Shown piece by piece: positions 17,915-26,014 of a stretch of DNA of 41,598 nucleotides. The stretch spans positions 1-41,598 of the IMG/VR virus record IMGVR_UViG_3300007754_001006; one strand, given 5' to 3'. Position 1 is the first letter of the stretch. The number at the start of each line of letters is the position of its first letter. The notes under the pieces are model-generated. The model did no database searches. It was not told where the DNA came from and saw only the letters and a program-made list of their open reading frames with translations. This DNA comes from a virus. The position numbers were made by a program, and so were the translations under genes.

Positions 17915-18581
17915 ATGCACCTATTGTGGTAAGACATTTGCACGTGAACGAACATTACAAGTTCATTTATGTGAGCCTAAACGTAGACATTTACAAAAAA
18001 ACGAAAAATGGGTGCAAAATGCTTTCATGGTATATCAAAGATTTTATGAGATACATCAGCACACAGGCAAAACAAAAACATATGACGAATTTTGCAAGTC
18101 TTCTTATTACAATGCATTTGTAAAATTTGGCAGATACGTTATGCATATTAATCCATTATATCCCGAAAAATATATTGACTATGTAATATTATCAAAAGTT
18201 AAACTAGACCACTGGGCTCGTGATGATTTATATGAAGCATACCTTATTAATGCTCTTAAAAATGAACCAGTTGAAGCGGCACTACAAAGAAGTATTGCAA
18301 CTATGATGGATTGGGCAGAAGAACAAAATGCACAATGGTCTGATTATTTTAGACTTGTGAATACTACTCGAGCTGTACAACATATTCAACAAGGAAAAAT
18401 ATCTCCTTGGCTGTTACTTGGTTGCTCTGCAGGTAAAAAAATGTTAAACTTATTTACAGACGAACAATTACAAATGACGCAAAGGTATATTAATCCAGAA
18501 TATTGGGCAAATAAATTTAGGAGTTATCCAGCAGATCATTTGTTTGTACAAGAAACAGCCAAGGAGGCTCGCATTGAGTAA
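17895..18581 (+). CDS. C2H2 zinc-finger protein in the replication block, 228 aa
   Basis: The first 30 residues form a classical C2H2 zinc finger: C8-x2-C11 (NKCTYCGKTFARERTLQVHL), with H24 and a second histidine after the EPKRRH turn. The rest is alpha-helical with many aromatic residues (MVYQRFYEIHQHTG, MDWAEEQNAQWSDYF) and no catalytic signature I can name. A nucleic-acid-binding role is likely from the finger, and the position between gp62-like and DnaE-like genes supports a replication or transcription role. Its stop at 18579-18581 overlaps the next start, which is a TTG. Confidence 0.6.
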   Translation: MESNQNKCTYCGKTFARERTLQVHLCEPKRRHLQKNEKWVQNAFMVYQRFYEIHQHTGKTKTYDEFCKSSYYNAFVKFGRYVMHINPLYPEKYIDYVILSKVKLDHWARDDLYEAYLINALKNEPVEAALQRSIATMMDWAEEQNAQWSDYFRLVNTTRAVQHIQQGKISPWLLLGCSAGKKMLNLFTDEQLQMTQRYINPEYWANKFRSYPADHLFVQETAKEARIE

Positions 18582-18798
18582 ACTAGATATCGAAGTAACA
18601 GATGAATTAAAATTTGAAGTTGGTGATTGTTGTATTATAATAAAACCCAACGGAACAATAAGAAAAGTAATTTTACCAGAAATGAATAATAGAGTACCAC
18701 AAACTGCAGGATATAAAAAAATGTTGAAAGTAATTGATATATTAAAACCTGGTGCAAAGAAAAATTTTACTGATTACAATAAAAGGAAATTACACTAA
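18574..18798 (+). CDS. Small acidic/basic protein, TTG start, 74 aa
   Basis: I place the start at TTG 18574 because a perfect AAGGAGG Shine-Dalgarno lies at 18561-18567, with six bases between. An ATG at the farther upstream in-frame position (18544) lies inside the previous gene and has no such site. The sequence (FEVGDCCIIIKPNG, VILPEMNNRVPQTAGYKKMLKVIDIL) resembles, from memory, small conserved proteins of marine T4-like phages. No function is known to me. The last base overlaps the start of the DnaE-like gene. Confidence 0.6.
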   Translation: MSKLDIEVTDELKFEVGDCCIIIKPNGTIRKVILPEMNNRVPQTAGYKKMLKVIDILKPGAKKNFTDYNKRKLH

Positions 18799-19388
18799 TG
18801 CCTGATGTAGACATAGATTTTTTTGATAGAGACGGTGTGTTAAAACTTTTTAAACACGCACCAGCATCTATTATTAAAAATGAAAAAATTGAAAAACATA
18901 AAACTGGAGTTTATTTTCATGCAGTTCCAACTGATCCTATTAATGGACACGCAACACTAGATTATAAAAAAGCCGATGATAGAGGTTATTTTAAAATTGA
19001 TTGTCTTAATGTAAACATCTACAAAAATATAAAATCTGAACAAGAACTTGTAGAATTAATGATACAAGAACCCGATTGGGATATATTAAAAGATCAAAAA
19101 ATTGTAGATCAACTATTTCATTTAAATGGACATTTTAATATTGTATCCAAACTAGAACCTAAAAACATTGAGCAACTTGCGGCTGTATTAGCAATTATAC
19201 GTCCAGCAAAAAGAGGACTAATGTATAAAGACTGGAAAGAAATATTAAAAGAAATTTGGGTTAAACCAACTGATGGTAGTTACTTTTTCAAAAAATCACA
19301 CGCAGTTGCTTACGCTCATGCAATCGTAGTTCAGATGAATTTGATTAAAAGAGCTAAATATAACTTTAGTGCAACACAGGAAACGTAA
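18798..19388 (+). CDS. Miniature DnaE/Pol III alpha-like protein, 196 aa
   Basis: A 196-aa protein that shows, in the right order, several signature segments of bacterial DNA polymerase III alpha. PDVDIDFFDRDGVL (residues 2-15) aligns with the PDxDxDF motif carrying two of the three catalytic aspartates. GYFKIDCLNVNIYK (63-76) aligns with the KFDFLGL segment carrying the third. IEQLAAVLAIIRPAKRG resembles the DLxALYRPGP block, and FKKSHAVAYAHA (164-175) resembles FxKSHAAAYA. DnaE is normally about 1,100 aa, so this is either a stripped catalytic core or a repurposed relative. No PHP, OB or thumb domains fit. Similar small proteins may occur in other marine T4-like phages. Confidence 0.65.
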   Translation: MPDVDIDFFDRDGVLKLFKHAPASIIKNEKIEKHKTGVYFHAVPTDPINGHATLDYKKADDRGYFKIDCLNVNIYKNIKSEQELVELMIQEPDWDILKDQKIVDQLFHLNGHFNIVSKLEPKNIEQLAAVLAIIRPAKRGLMYKDWKEILKEIWVKPTDGSYFFKKSHAVAYAHAIVVQMNLIKRAKYNFSATQET

Positions 19389-19680
19389 AAGTACTAAAAA
19401 AATCAAACCACAAACTGAAACTCTACCCACTGAATTTACTGACGTTGAATTAGTTAGATTAATGGATCGAACTATTAAAACTAGACGTCCAGCAAAAGTA
19501 CTGTGCCGTGGCACAGAAATTGACGAAGATTGGCTTTGGGATATTTTTCCAACATGGAAAAGTAACTGGCAGAAAAAAGGTTTGAAAATGAGATACAATA
19601 AAAGACAACATTGTATTTTTTTGAACTACTCTAAAGAGTTAGCAAATGCTTATCAGGTGTTTTTAAAATATACTAGGTAG
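19369..19680 (+). CDS. Small basic protein, 103 aa
   Basis: Not recognised. The apparent start is GTG at 19369, inside the end of the DnaE-like gene; an internal ATG at 19462 is an alternative. The N terminus is strongly basic (HRKRKSTKKIKPQ), followed by a helical EFTDVELVRLMDRTIKTRRP segment and IDEDWLWDIFPTWKSNW. Such a composition would suit a nucleic-acid- or polymerase-binding accessory protein. I considered late-transcription coactivator gp33 but have no motif evidence. The 3' end overlaps the convergent 124-aa gene by 8 bases. Confidence 0.5.
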   Translation: MQHRKRKSTKKIKPQTETLPTEFTDVELVRLMDRTIKTRRPAKVLCRGTEIDEDWLWDIFPTWKSNWQKKGLKMRYNKRQHCIFLNYSKELANAYQVFLKYTR

Positions 19681-20047
19681 GTCTTCTTACTAATTGGATT
19701 GTTCTTCGTTTTACCCGTTTCTTCGAAATTTCAGAAAGTCGTACAGTTGGGCCATGCACAATTTCAATATCTTTAGCACTTAAAGTAATTAACGTAGAAC
19801 GGAAATATTTAAAATCTCCTTTAAGAAATATATTAATTGGTATTTTTCTATTAGATTCATGCCACCAAATTTCACCAGACTTAAGATATCTCATCTTATC
19901 TTGTGGACTCATGATTCTACCATAGTCATAGAAACTTATGACATGGTTATCTTGATTTTGTACAATACCAACAAATTCCATGTCGCCTTTACGAATAAGG
20001 CTTAAAAATGGAAATTTATCCTTCAATGTGTTAAAAATTTCATTCAT
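19673..20047 (-). CDS. Conserved-looking phage protein, 124 aa, opposite strand
   Basis: A soluble protein with FLSLIRKGDMEFVGIVQNQDN, a YDYGRIMSPQDKMRYL loop, GEIWWHESNRKIPINIFL and a strongly basic C terminus (SKKRVKRRTIQLVRRP). I recall proteins of this type as uncharacterised genes in marine T4-like phages. It may be a small beta-barrel protein with a basic tail, which would suit nucleic-acid binding. It is the only minus-strand gene in the replication block, converging with the 103-aa gene and diverging from the putative virion gene. Confidence 0.6.
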   Translation of the reverse strand: MNEIFNTLKDKFPFLSLIRKGDMEFVGIVQNQDNHVISFYDYGRIMSPQDKMRYLKSGEIWWHESNRKIPINIFLKGDFKYFRSTLITLSAKDIEIVHGPTVRLSEISKKRVKRRTIQLVRRPT

Positions 20048-20055
20048 CGTGTATC

Positions 20056-20063
20056 CATAAATA
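20056..20063 (+). promoter_or_regulatory. Late-type promoter box (CATAAATA) for the putative virion gene
   Basis: CATAAATA, one base off the T4 late consensus TATAAATA and followed by C as in the box at 40514, lies 17 bases before the ATG at 20080. The expected start is about 20069, giving a leader of roughly 11 bases. The position fits a late-expressed structural gene. Confidence 0.5.
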
Positions 20064-20079
20064 CTGTTAAATATGTACT

Positions 20080-20880
20080 ATGCAAACAGTCTCAAGGTAT
20101 TTACTATCAAACTTGGTAATTGGTTATATAAATGGTTACCATGGAAGGAATTCAAAAGTGTACGATAGACGTATAACACTACATAAAGGGGTATCTAATC
20201 CGGTAAGTTTTACTTTTAAAAACGAGGATCAGAAAGCTCAAGATATTACTACCAAAACATATGAATTTAACATAATTGATTCTGAAACTAAAAAATCAGC
20301 ATTAACACGAAATTTAAGCATATTAGACGACGGTTCTACAGTATCAACCAAAGGTACAGCATCGATTACAATATCTGAGGGCGATCTTTTAGATTTAGAT
20401 GCTAAATTTTACAACTTTTCAGTTAGAGAAGTTAAGTCAGATAATTCTCGAGAAATTACATATGCTGACACTGGCTACAATGCCGCAGGTACTTTGGAAA
20501 TACTTGATGGTGCATATCCTGATGCTGTTAATAGCACAAGTATATCTTCTTTTACAGTTACAGACGGACCATTAGCAAAAACTTCAAGTTCAATTGATGC
20601 TAAACCAGGAATAAACAATAACAAAGCATTACACACAATTGCAGTATATACTAAAAACTTTTCAGGTGCTTTAAGAGTACAAGGTACAATGGCTTCATCT
20701 CCTACAGGTGCAGACTATTTTGATATTACCTTGGATGGACAATCATCTCCTGTAACTTTTTCTAGTTCTACCACTGTTACCAACTATAACTTTTATGGTG
20801 TTTACACAAACGTAAGATTTAGTTGGGGTAATGATACTGGTAATAACGGAATCATTGACAAAATCCTATATAGACAGTAA
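20080..20880 (+). CDS. Putative virion/tail-associated beta-strand protein, 266 aa
   Basis: A protein with a beta-rich, Thr/Ser/Gly/Asn-rich composition typical of virion decoration, fibre or baseplate proteins. The N-terminal part (DRRITLHKGVSNPVSFTFKNEDQ) resembles the phage BppU/Ig-like N-terminal domains that start with a QRITLHxGV-type strand. The C-terminal half (FSGALRVQGTMASS, YTNVRFSWGND) looks like a repeating beta-sandwich. It lies between replication genes but has its own late-type promoter box. The exact virion location cannot be read. Confidence 0.55.
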   Translation: MQTVSRYLLSNLVIGYINGYHGRNSKVYDRRITLHKGVSNPVSFTFKNEDQKAQDITTKTYEFNIIDSETKKSALTRNLSILDDGSTVSTKGTASITISEGDLLDLDAKFYNFSVREVKSDNSREITYADTGYNAAGTLEILDGAYPDAVNSTSISSFTVTDGPLAKTSSSIDAKPGINNNKALHTIAVYTKNFSGALRVQGTMASSPTGADYFDITLDGQSSPVTFSSSTTVTNYNFYGVYTNVRFSWGNDTGNNGIIDKILYRQ

Positions 20881-20891
20881 AATAGTAAAGT

Positions 20892-21905
20892 ATGAACCTG
20901 ATCCAGAATACAATTCTGAATTCGTTACCTGCGAATAAAAAGAAAACACCTTCCGGGTGGCTATCTTTTAATGCACCCTGTTGTATACACAACGGGGAAA
21001 CCCAAGATAAAAAGAAACGTGGCGGAATAATGACATCAGCTGATGGCACATTATCTTACCATTGTTTTAATTGTGGTTATAAAGCATCTTATGTCATTGG
21101 GCGAAAACTATCTCAAAAAATAAAACAATTCATGGCGTGGCTTGGCATAGCCGACGACACAATTAAAAAACTTGCCATGGAGGCTATGCGTCACGAAGAA
21201 TCTAACATAACACAACCACGAAGAAGATTTGTAACATTTAAAAAAACAGAAATGCCAAAAAATGCACACCAATTATCTTTTTGGTTAGAAAAATATGTTG
21301 CAAAAGATTTAACACAACCACAATGGGAAAAAATAGATACTATATTAAATTATTTAAAAAGTAGAGGCATTGGTGCTGATTGGTACGATTTTATGTATTC
21401 TCCTGTTTCAATTTGGGATATAGATAAAAGATTATTAATTCCATTTTATTGGAAAGGAGATATTGTAGGCTATACAGGTAGAATATTTGAACAATCAAAC
21501 AAAATAAAATACTATACTGATGTACAACCAGGCTACGTGTTTAATATAGATGCACAGGATTGGACAAGAAAATTTGTTATTGTAACTGAAGGACCGTTTG
21601 ATGCTATTGCTGTTTCTGGTATTAGTATATTAGGATCAGAAATAAATGATGTACAGCGAGAAATAATAAACGGACTTGGTCGTACAATTATTGTTGTCCC
21701 AGATCGAGACAAGCCTGGAGAAAAATTAGTTAATCAAGCAATTGAATTTAATTGGAACGTAGCATTTCCTGAGTGGGATAATTCTATTGACGATGTTGCT
21801 GATGCAGTTAAAAAATATGGAAGATTGTTTACTATACAAACTATTTTACGATCTACAGAATCAAATAAATTAAAAATAGAATTAAAAAGGAAAATGTATG
21901 GCTAA
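20892..21905 (+). CDS. 61: DNA primase, gp61-like (zinc and Toprim domains)
   Basis: A 337-aa primase. The N-terminal CHC2-type zinc ribbon uses C30/C31, H33, C58 and C61 (APCCIHNG and YHCFNCGYK). The Toprim core has VTEGPFDAIA (residues 231-240, catalytic Glu) and VVPDRDKPGE (268-277, DxD metal site). In T4, gp61 synthesises RNA primers and acts with the gp41 helicase, which is encoded three genes downstream. It is a little shorter than T4 gp61 (342 aa). It overlaps the following oxygenase-like gene by 8 bases. Confidence 0.85.
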   Translation: MNLIQNTILNSLPANKKKTPSGWLSFNAPCCIHNGETQDKKKRGGIMTSADGTLSYHCFNCGYKASYVIGRKLSQKIKQFMAWLGIADDTIKKLAMEAMRHEESNITQPRRRFVTFKKTEMPKNAHQLSFWLEKYVAKDLTQPQWEKIDTILNYLKSRGIGADWYDFMYSPVSIWDIDKRLLIPFYWKGDIVGYTGRIFEQSNKIKYYTDVQPGYVFNIDAQDWTRKFVIVTEGPFDAIAVSGISILGSEINDVQREIINGLGRTIIVVPDRDKPGEKLVNQAIEFNWNVAFPEWDNSIDDVADAVKKYGRLFTIQTILRSTESNKLKIELKRKMYG

Positions 21906-22548
21906 AGAAATAAAAAATTTTATTTCAGAAATCGAACTAGAAAAAATTGTAAAGATTATGTCTAAATTGCCTACAGGATGGAAATATAAAGATACTGTTG
22001 GCACAAGTATCGGTATAGGTCATCCCTTAAGAAATTGGTTTAACAAACTTGTTTTTAAGAAAGTACAGAAAATTTTTGGCGATAAATGTAAAATGCTTTT
22101 TTCGATGTACTTAGACGAAGATGATCCATTCAAGATACATAGTGATTATTTTCATAAAAGGATAGGAGAGCCATTTATAACTTTTCTTATTCCGTTAAGT
22201 GTAGACAACAATAAAAATAAAGTACATCTAGCAAAATCAATAGTTTTTGACCAAATTGATACGTTTGTTGACAACGATATTCACACTAAAAAATCTTATA
22301 CTCATGATTTTAAAAAAATATATAACAAACCTTTAGATAACAACGCTTCTTATCTCCATGAAACGGAATTAGCTCATCTTGATAAGAACGATTTAAAATT
22401 CTTATCAGTCAAAAAAGTTTTACCGTGGACAAGGGGTAATGCCATATACTGGGAGGCAAAATCATTACATTGTAGTAATGATTACAAACAAAAAGGAATG
22501 ACAAGTAAGCAGGCAATTGTAATTCACACATATAAGGAAGAAGAATAA
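21898..22548 (+). CDS. Putative 2OG-Fe(II)-type oxygenase, 216 aa
   Basis: A protein with KIHSDYF (HxD metal motif, about residues 80-86), a central FITFLIPLS strand pair, and a late RGNAIYWEAKSLHCSNDY with the distal histidine, followed by a basic region and QAIVIHTYK. This is the order expected of a 2OG-Fe(II) jelly-roll. A long lysine-rich insert lies between the ligands. It overlaps the primase by 8 bases and ends directly at the radical SAM start. Co-transcription of an oxygenase and a radical SAM enzyme within the replication operon suggests an accessory insertion. Confidence 0.55.
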   Translation: MAKEIKNFISEIELEKIVKIMSKLPTGWKYKDTVGTSIGIGHPLRNWFNKLVFKKVQKIFGDKCKMLFSMYLDEDDPFKIHSDYFHKRIGEPFITFLIPLSVDNNKNKVHLAKSIVFDQIDTFVDNDIHTKKSYTHDFKKIYNKPLDNNASYLHETELAHLDKNDLKFLSVKKVLPWTRGNAIYWEAKSLHCSNDYKQKGMTSKQAIVIHTYKEEE

Positions 22549-23490
22549 ATGATTAGTTGGCATATTGAACCTACTAGTAAATGCACGTTAGAATGTCCTT
22601 TGTGCGATCGTACTTGGTTTTATGAAACATTTAAAAAAAGATTAATACACGAAATAAATGTTGATAACCTTGTAAATTTTTTAGGACAAAATGCAGACAT
22701 TTCATTTTGTGGAAATAATGGTGATCCAATTTATCATAACAAATTTATAGAATTATGTTCAAAATTAAAATCCAATAATTGTAAAATTTCAATTACAACA
22801 AACGGTAGTTATAGAACAATCGATTGGTGGAAAAAACTTGCACAAATACTAAATGAAACCGATAAAATTACATTTAGTATAGACGGTTTAGAAGACACAA
22901 ATCATTTATATAGAAAGAATTCTGATTGGAAAATGCTAATGGATGCTGTTCTTATTATGGCCAATTCTAATACACCCATTGTTTGGAAATTTATAGTTTT
23001 TAAACATAATCAACATCAAATAGATGAGGCCAAACAAGCAAGTAAAGACCTTGGCTTTGTTGATTTTATGTTAGAATATAGTGATCGGTGGCTTGATCAA
23101 AAAGATTTAATGCCCGATAAAAAATACGTGAACCAACATCTTACACATCAAGAAAAAGTTTTATCAGATAGCAATTATACGTTTTCTATGCGACCTAAAT
23201 GTTTAAAAAATGATTTACCAAACAACCATTTATACATTGACGCTGAAGGTAATTTTTATCCTTGTTGTTGGTTTGGTACATATAGATATAAGTTTAAAAG
23301 TTTGTTCTCACCTAAAAACGGTGATTTTAACATAGCAAAATATTCTAGTGCAGACATTTTAAACAATGAGAAAATAAAAGATTTTTTTAATACAACAAAA
23401 GACTTTAACTCTGCTCACGAATGTTGTAAAATACAATGTGGAGGAAAATATTCGAAGAAGATTTGGGAATATGGAGTAAACAATGGCTGA
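22549..23490 (+). CDS. Radical SAM protein with C-terminal SPASM-like cysteines
   Basis: A 313-aa enzyme with the canonical radical SAM cluster site C12-x3-C16-x2-C19 (KCTLECPLCD). GNNGDPI (GGE-like SAM site), ITTNGSY and KITFSIDGL follow. The C terminus carries YPCCWFG and HECCKIQCGG, a SPASM/twitch-type auxiliary Fe-S site. Members modify peptides or sugars by radical chemistry. It starts right after the oxygenase stop, and its own end overlaps gp41 by 8 bases. The substrate is unknown. Confidence 0.8.
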   Translation: MISWHIEPTSKCTLECPLCDRTWFYETFKKRLIHEINVDNLVNFLGQNADISFCGNNGDPIYHNKFIELCSKLKSNNCKISITTNGSYRTIDWWKKLAQILNETDKITFSIDGLEDTNHLYRKNSDWKMLMDAVLIMANSNTPIVWKFIVFKHNQHQIDEAKQASKDLGFVDFMLEYSDRWLDQKDLMPDKKYVNQHLTHQEKVLSDSNYTFSMRPKCLKNDLPNNHLYIDAEGNFYPCCWFGTYRYKFKSLFSPKNGDFNIAKYSSADILNNEKIKDFFNTTKDFNSAHECCKIQCGGKYSKKIWEYGVNNG

Positions 23491-24910
23491 ATATACATTT
23501 GACGTACAAAAACTTTATTTAGAAATGCTATTAGCAGATGCTGAAGCATTTGCTAGAGCACAAAATATTTTTACTCCTACGAGTTTTGATAGACGATTAC
23601 AACCTATTGCAAAATTTATAAAAGATTATGTTGACAAATATAAAGTTATGCCAGAGGTTAACCAAGTTAATGCAAAATTTGATATTAAATTAAAATCAGC
23701 AAAAGATTTAGATCCATCTCACTTCACATGGTTGTTAGATGAATTTGAAACGTTTTCCAGACACAAGGCACTAGAAAGTGCAATACTTCAATCCGCGGAC
23801 TTACTTGAAAAGGGCAACTATGCTCCAGTAGAGGATATGATTAAAGATGCAGTAAGCATTGGATTGACTCGTGATCTTGGTACAGACTACTTTGAGGATC
23901 CGAAAGGTAGACTTGAGTTCTTAAAGAACTCTCACGGACAAGTCAGTACAGGTTGGCCAGCAATAGACAGAAAACTCTTCGGAGGATTTAGCAAGGGAGA
24001 ACTAAACATCTTTGCAGGTGGATCAGGCGCAGGCAAAAGTTTATTTTTACAAAACCTTGCTCTTAACTGGGCACTGGCTGGCTTGAACGTAGTTTATATT
24101 TCTTTTGAATTATCAGAAGAATTAGCGGCAATGAGAATGGATGCAATGGTAACAAACATACCAACAAGGCAAGTTATGAAATCAATGTCTGATGTTGAGA
24201 TGAAAGTTAAAATGGTTAGTAAAAAATCCGGTCATTTACAATTAAAATATCTTCCGGCAAGTTCAACTATAATGGACATTAGAACTTACATTAAAGAACT
24301 TGAACTTAAAAATAAAAAGAAAATTGATGCTGTACTAATTGATTATTTAGATCTCATGATGCCAAAAAGCAAAAAAGTATCTCCAAGTGATTTGTTTGTA
24401 AAAGACAAATATGTTTCAGAAGAATTAAGAAATTTTGCAGTAGGAAACCAATGTTTATTAGCAACGGCATCACAATTAAACAGAGCTAGTGTAGAAGAAA
24501 TGGAATACGATCATTCACATATAGCAGGTGGTTTATCTAAAGTACAAACAGCAGATAACGTAATTGGAATATTTACAAGTAGAGCGATGAGAGAACGTGG
24601 CAGGTATCAAGTGCAATTTATGAAAACAAGATCAAGTTCTGGTATGGGACACAAAGTTGACTTAGAATTTGATGTGGATACATTAAGAATACGAAACTTA
24701 GAAGAGGAAGAAGACCAGGGACAATTCCATTATAAAACATCAGAAGTATACAAAACACTTAAACAAAAATCTAAAATAACACCAACTGATGCAACACCTG
24801 AACTAGATCCTACTAAAGGCGAAACTATGGGTGTTAAACAAAAAGCAGAAGTCGAAGGTGGCAAACTAAGAAAACTACTATTAGATTTACACTCAGACGA
24901 AGAGCAATAA
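23483..24910 (+). CDS. 41: Replicative DNA helicase, gp41/DnaB-like
   Basis: A 475-aa DnaB-family 5'-3' helicase. The N-terminal helical domain is about residues 1-120. Then come STGWPAIDRKLFGGFSKGE, Walker A GGSGAGKS (179-186), VVYISFELSEELAAMRM, Walker B VLIDYLDLM with the downstream ATASQLNRAS, and an arginine-finger region (RYQVQFMKTRSSSG). In T4, gp41 forms the hexameric helicase that recruits gp61 primase, encoded just upstream. Length agrees with the family. The last 60 residues are charged and probably flexible. It is the end of the replication operon. Confidence 0.9.
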   Translation: MAEYTFDVQKLYLEMLLADAEAFARAQNIFTPTSFDRRLQPIAKFIKDYVDKYKVMPEVNQVNAKFDIKLKSAKDLDPSHFTWLLDEFETFSRHKALESAILQSADLLEKGNYAPVEDMIKDAVSIGLTRDLGTDYFEDPKGRLEFLKNSHGQVSTGWPAIDRKLFGGFSKGELNIFAGGSGAGKSLFLQNLALNWALAGLNVVYISFELSEELAAMRMDAMVTNIPTRQVMKSMSDVEMKVKMVSKKSGHLQLKYLPASSTIMDIRTYIKELELKNKKKIDAVLIDYLDLMMPKSKKVSPSDLFVKDKYVSEELRNFAVGNQCLLATASQLNRASVEEMEYDHSHIAGGLSKVQTADNVIGIFTSRAMRERGRYQVQFMKTRSSSGMGHKVDLEFDVDTLRIRNLEEEEDQGQFHYKTSEVYKTLKQKSKITPTDATPELDPTKGETMGVKQKAEVEGGKLRKLLLDLHSDEEQ

Positions 24911-24940
24911 TCCATTATAAACGCATTTATCCACTATTTT

Positions 24941-24967
24941 TTTACCATACCTTATGTTTTTGGTAAA
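24941..24967. repeat. 7-bp inverted repeat upstream of the DctP-like gene
   Basis: TTTACCA at 24941-24947 and TGGTAAA at 24961-24967 are perfect inverted copies separated by 13 bases. They lie in the 101-base gap between gp41 and the DctP-like gene. There is no T-run after the second arm, so it is unlikely to be an intrinsic terminator. It could be an operator or an mRNA structure. The downstream arm overlaps GGTAAATA (24962-24969), a weak late-type promoter box. Confidence 0.4.
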
Positions 24968-25011
24968 TACAAGCACGTTTTAAAATAAATTGAAATACAA
25001 GGAGTGATTCA

Positions 25012-25941
25012 ATGAAAAACATCAAATGGTTAATCGCACACCAACCGGAATATTTGTTTCTTAGAACTGCGAAAGCATTTGCAAAAATGCTTGAAAAGGT
25101 ACTCCCAGAGTACAAAATAGAGATATTGACAACTGAGCAATATCTAAAACAATCTCCAGAATTCAAAAGAGAAGATATTGTGAATTTAGTTGAAAAAAAC
25201 GAAATCCAAATGTCTCAAACTGAAGTATGGGAATTAGAAAATCATACGTATGATAAAAACTTTTTAGTTTTTGATATGCCATGGTTATTCAAAGACCACG
25301 GTCATGCTAGAAGAGTTTTAGAAGGACCAATTGGACAAGCAATCAACTCTAGACTTGTAAAACAAACAGGTGTTAGAGGATTAGCATACACATACTCAGG
25401 TGGTTACAGAACAGTTGGTATGGAAAACACACCAATTAAAAACTTATCTGATTTAGCAGATAAAACAATCAGAGTAAACGGAAACCCAATTACTCAAGAA
25501 TTTTGGGCAAACTTTACAAATACTACGAGAGTTAAAACACCAAGACTAGGTGGAGAATTAAGTGATCTAGAACTTCCAAAAGGCGTTGACGGAAAAGATA
25601 CAACATATATTAGATTCCAAAATGCTAAAAGTTTCTTGAAGTCAGAACACTCTTTATTCTTAACAGACATTCTTATTAGTGATGCGTTCTTCCAAAGTTT
25701 ATCTAAAGAAGAACAAGATATCTTTACTAACACTGCCTACAAAGCGGCAAGATTAGAAAGAAAATGGTCACAAGAAGATGCTGAACAGTTTGAAAAAACT
25801 GCTAAAGAAAGAGGTTGTGAAATTGTTGAATTAAGCGAAGAAGATAAAACAACAATGAAACAAGAAGCCGAAGAAATTTATACTAAATGGGATAAGAAAT
25901 TTAGCCCAGGTCTTTTAGACGGTATAGCAAAATTACAGTAA
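25012..25941 (+). CDS. dctP: TRAP transporter DctP-like solute-binding protein without signal peptide
   Basis: A 309-aa protein with the fold signatures of TRAP (tripartite ATP-independent periplasmic) substrate-binding proteins. It has an N-terminal strand then a long helix (RTAKAFAKMLEKVLPEYKIEIL), GGYRTVGMENTPIKNLSDLADKTIRV (conserved Arg and the PIKxxxDLxGxKIRV core), NPITQEFWANF, and FQNAKSFLKSEHSLFLTDIL. Real family members begin with a signal peptide; here residue 1 leads straight into the mature fold. The start is secured by an AAGGAG at 24999-25004. The gene is monocistronic with an intrinsic terminator. No DctQ or DctM partner is seen. Confidence 0.8.
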   Translation: MKNIKWLIAHQPEYLFLRTAKAFAKMLEKVLPEYKIEILTTEQYLKQSPEFKREDIVNLVEKNEIQMSQTEVWELENHTYDKNFLVFDMPWLFKDHGHARRVLEGPIGQAINSRLVKQTGVRGLAYTYSGGYRTVGMENTPIKNLSDLADKTIRVNGNPITQEFWANFTNTTRVKTPRLGGELSDLELPKGVDGKDTTYIRFQNAKSFLKSEHSLFLTDILISDAFFQSLSKEEQDIFTNTAYKAARLERKWSQEDAEQFEKTAKERGCEIVELSEEDKTTMKQEAEEIYTKWDKKFSPGLLDGIAKLQ

Positions 25942-25956
25942 ATTAATTTACAAATT

Positions 25957-25982
25957 AAGGCGGCTTTATGTCGCCTTTTTTT
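25957..25982 (+). terminator. Rho-independent terminator after the DctP-like gene
   Basis: AAGGCG (25957-25962) pairs with CGCCTT (25972-25977) across a 9-base loop and runs into a seven-base T tract ending at 25982. It is the clearest intrinsic terminator in the window and closes the single-gene DctP-like unit 15 bases after its stop. Confidence 0.85.
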
Positions 25983-26014
25983 GTGGCGGTGGCTAATTGC
26001 ATTTAAATATCCAT

